From positions 186,001-250,000 of the forward strand of contig NEEC01000021.1 in assembly GCA_002189035.1 (NCBI GenBank): a stretch of DNA of 64,000 nucleotides. Direction: 5' to 3'. Shown here in pieces: positions 62,189 through 64,000 of this stretch. A program made the position numbers and the translations under genes. This DNA comes from Utricularia gibba. Its lineage: Eukaryota > Streptophyta > Magnoliopsida > Lamiales > Lentibulariaceae. Under the pieces are notes generated by a model. It made no database searches and had not been told where the DNA came from. It saw only the letters and a program-made list of their open reading frames with translations. Position 1 is the first letter of the stretch, and every line of letters starts with the position of its first letter.

Positions 62189-63557
62189 TCATTTCTCAAT
62201 GCCTTGTTGCAAGTATTGGATCAGATCGTAGCCAGCAGTGGTCCATTTGTTGTAGGCATCGGTGCAGGTGCGTATCATGAAGTTGGCAGCTTCGCGCTCG
62301 CTCATTTCGGGGTGGAACCTCTTCCGAAGATTGCCGATGGGGTCGCCGCGGCTGAAGCATGGCAACCCGCTGTCCAGCATCAGCAGCACCGTGTTTATGA
62401 TGCCATCCATGTACCGACGTGCTGCAAGATAGCCTTTCACACACAAGCTGCATGGAGGGAAGTTCATGTCAGCATGTCATATATGCAGCGAAAGAAAACC
62501 TCATGGGTGGGGAAACATGCCTCACAAACTGGTACCATGTGTCGCTTTTCATCACCCCTGATGGGTCCAGCAACTGCGTCATCTCATGGCTTAGTTTGAA
62601 ATGAGCACTCTCGAATCGCATGTTTCCACCAGGAGAGATTTCAAAAATGAATCCAAAATCGATATGTACAAGCCTACCTACCCTGCATTCAAAAATAGGC
62701 CACGCTTAGATTAAGCCAATTTGGTTGGTAGCTTCACAATTCAGAGATGCCGATGAAAGCTGAAGAACAAGCAAGATACAAAAAAAAAAAGCACAACAGC
62801 CCTGTTCTTTGGAAAATTTTGTGTTAACTGCGGGCAAGTCTTTGAACACCTAATCAGTTGTGTTAATTGTGTGGCTCCTGAATTATCTCAAAAAGTGAGC
62901 AGCAAGTAGCTTACTTGTCAAACAAAAGGTTTCCGTTGTGCCTATCTTTTGGCTGGAGCAAAAGACTTGCAACTGCATAGCCAGCACTGCTGATGAGAAA
63001 ATTCTCCCTTGCAGCTTCAAAGCCAGGGGATCCAACAGGACCAAAGTCCTGTTGGAAAATTTCATAAAGACCACCATCATTAATTTCACCCATCTGGCTC
63101 CTACTCCGTGCGTTGGGCACAACCTACCAGAGAGAATGGGTGAAACGTCATATTCAAAACTACAATAATGCCCAGAGTTGTAAGGGTTCATATGCATCTC
63201 AAATGTGCCATGTTGGTTTTCAGGATACTGAGTGAAAACACAATTCACCATACAATTACACCACCAGACTCTAAAGCTTTAAAACACCACCATGCAGAAT
63301 AACTGACCACATGAGAGAATAGCTTTAATAAATCCGGTTGACTATGCTGATGCGTAAACAAAAAATGTGCATCTAAAACTAACAGTTGATTTAACCAATC
63401 ATGTGAATGAATGTACCTCGATTATTCCTCTCCCAGGGCCAGTGGGGAGCACTCCATAAGGAAACAAATAGAGATTAAGTCCCACCGCTTCAAAAATGTC
63501 CCTTAGAAGTGAAATGACCTGCAAGGCTAGAACATCTTGCCTGCAGTCATCTCCGAC
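62189..63557 (-). CDS. PI4KA1: Phosphatidylinositol 4-kinase alpha, C-terminal exons (partial)
   Basis: Four last exons on the minus strand: 63557-63417, 63123-62915, 62682-62521, 62447-62189, about 255 codons, all in phase. They encode the catalytic PI3/4-kinase domain: [30 protein letters not shown], then [16 protein letters not shown] with the catalytic-loop DRHNGN, then [19 protein letters not shown] with the DFG metal site. [13 protein letters not shown] and [14 protein letters not shown] follow, and the protein ends [15 protein letters not shown]. The enzyme makes phosphatidylinositol 4-phosphate from phosphatidylinositol; plant PI4K-alpha works in a complex at the plasma membrane. Full proteins are near 2000 aa, so most of the gene is beyond the right edge. 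Catalytic residues are intact. The intron 62448-62520 begins with GC rather than GT. Confidence 0.95.
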
Positions 63558-64000
63558 CTGTGTGTACCAACCCACAATTAAATGACATATCCGGTTATTT
63601 GAACAGAAAATCTATACTTAAAGGACATCATACATTAGACACAACTGCGACAAAGATTTCAAGATAATAAGTGGAGGCACAATTTTCTTGCTGATGCAGA
63701 TGGTCATGAAGGGTGGTAAAATTACAGCAATATCAATATAAGTGTACCGAGGACTTACAAAAGAAATTTGATTACAGGAGAACCATAACAGCAGCAACAG
63801 ATAAGATTGTATACAACGAGTTAACTAATTTAAGGTATAATTTAGCCAGAGAGGGTGATTGGAAATTGCATATCGCCACAGTATAGTGTATTCACTATTC
63901 TTCGAAACTCATTAAACCCTATTGACAGTCACTACTGCAGACTGGAGTTACTAAAGAGTTCTAGGCCAAAAACAGTCAACATACAGAAGCAAACGAAGTT
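63558..64000 (-). other. Intron of the PI4K-alpha gene
   Basis: T-rich on the minus strand with an acceptor (cacacag) at 63558-63564. No exon is seen before the right edge. Confidence 0.7.

Overview
The window is nuclear DNA from a flowering plant, probably a eudicot; nothing in it fixes the species. The evidence is intron-rich genes with GT-AG introns whose products have clear plant relatives, a eukaryotic tRNA gene, and many plant-type transposons. It has two halves. Positions 1 to about 45000 are AT-rich, gene-poor and filled with layered, decayed transposable elements. Positions about 46000 to 64000 hold all the host genes I can support.

Transposon half: 1-1339 is an Athila-type Ty3/gypsy fragment (LTR end, perfect tRNA-Asp primer site, start of gag). 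11104-13943 is a Mutator-like element (MULE) with well-kept terminal inverted repeats, a perfect 10-bp target duplication and a dead transposase gene. 13954-20249 is an older gypsy-type element on the minus strand. It was hit by a hAT transposon (14260-18782), which was in turn hit by a retrotransposon now reduced to a solo LTR (15924-17276, target duplication CATAT). A second solo LTR of the same family lies in opposite orientation at 28736-30087 (target duplication ATTTG). 23158-24652 is a small decayed MULE-like element with a 9-bp duplication. Broken Ty1/copia pieces lie at 26388-27848, 30500-34623, 34640-35503, 36521-36733 and 37424-41400. A dispersed repeat (called R1 here) has copies at 9080-9535, 28000-28735 and 43467-43920.

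Gene half: an RBP45/47-type RNA-binding protein gene (46414-48611, plus, 6 exons, 423 aa); a small unrecognised gene with a good promoter (50920-51222, plus); a LARP6-type La-related protein gene with PAM2 and SUZ-C-like motifs (51906-53754, minus, 10 exons, 386 aa); tRNA-Ala(CGC) (54128-54200, minus); a plastid ABC ATPase of the ABCI10 type with a one-base frameshift (54478-56036, minus); and the 3' end of a phosphatidylinositol 4-kinase alpha gene, minus strand, running off the right edge (62189-63557 and beyond). RBP45/47 and LARP6 both act on mRNA, one as a poly(U)/poly(A)-associated RNA binder and one as a La-module protein that should bind poly(A)-binding protein. They are otherwise separate genes and I see no operon-like logic.

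I found no convincing new biological system. The best observations are the exactly dated nest of insertions, the MULE with fresh ends but a dead catalytic site, the ABCI10 frameshift, and the small G-box/TATA gene. Exon borders and reading frames were worked out by hand from the bases, and family names rest on recognised motifs, not on database searches.
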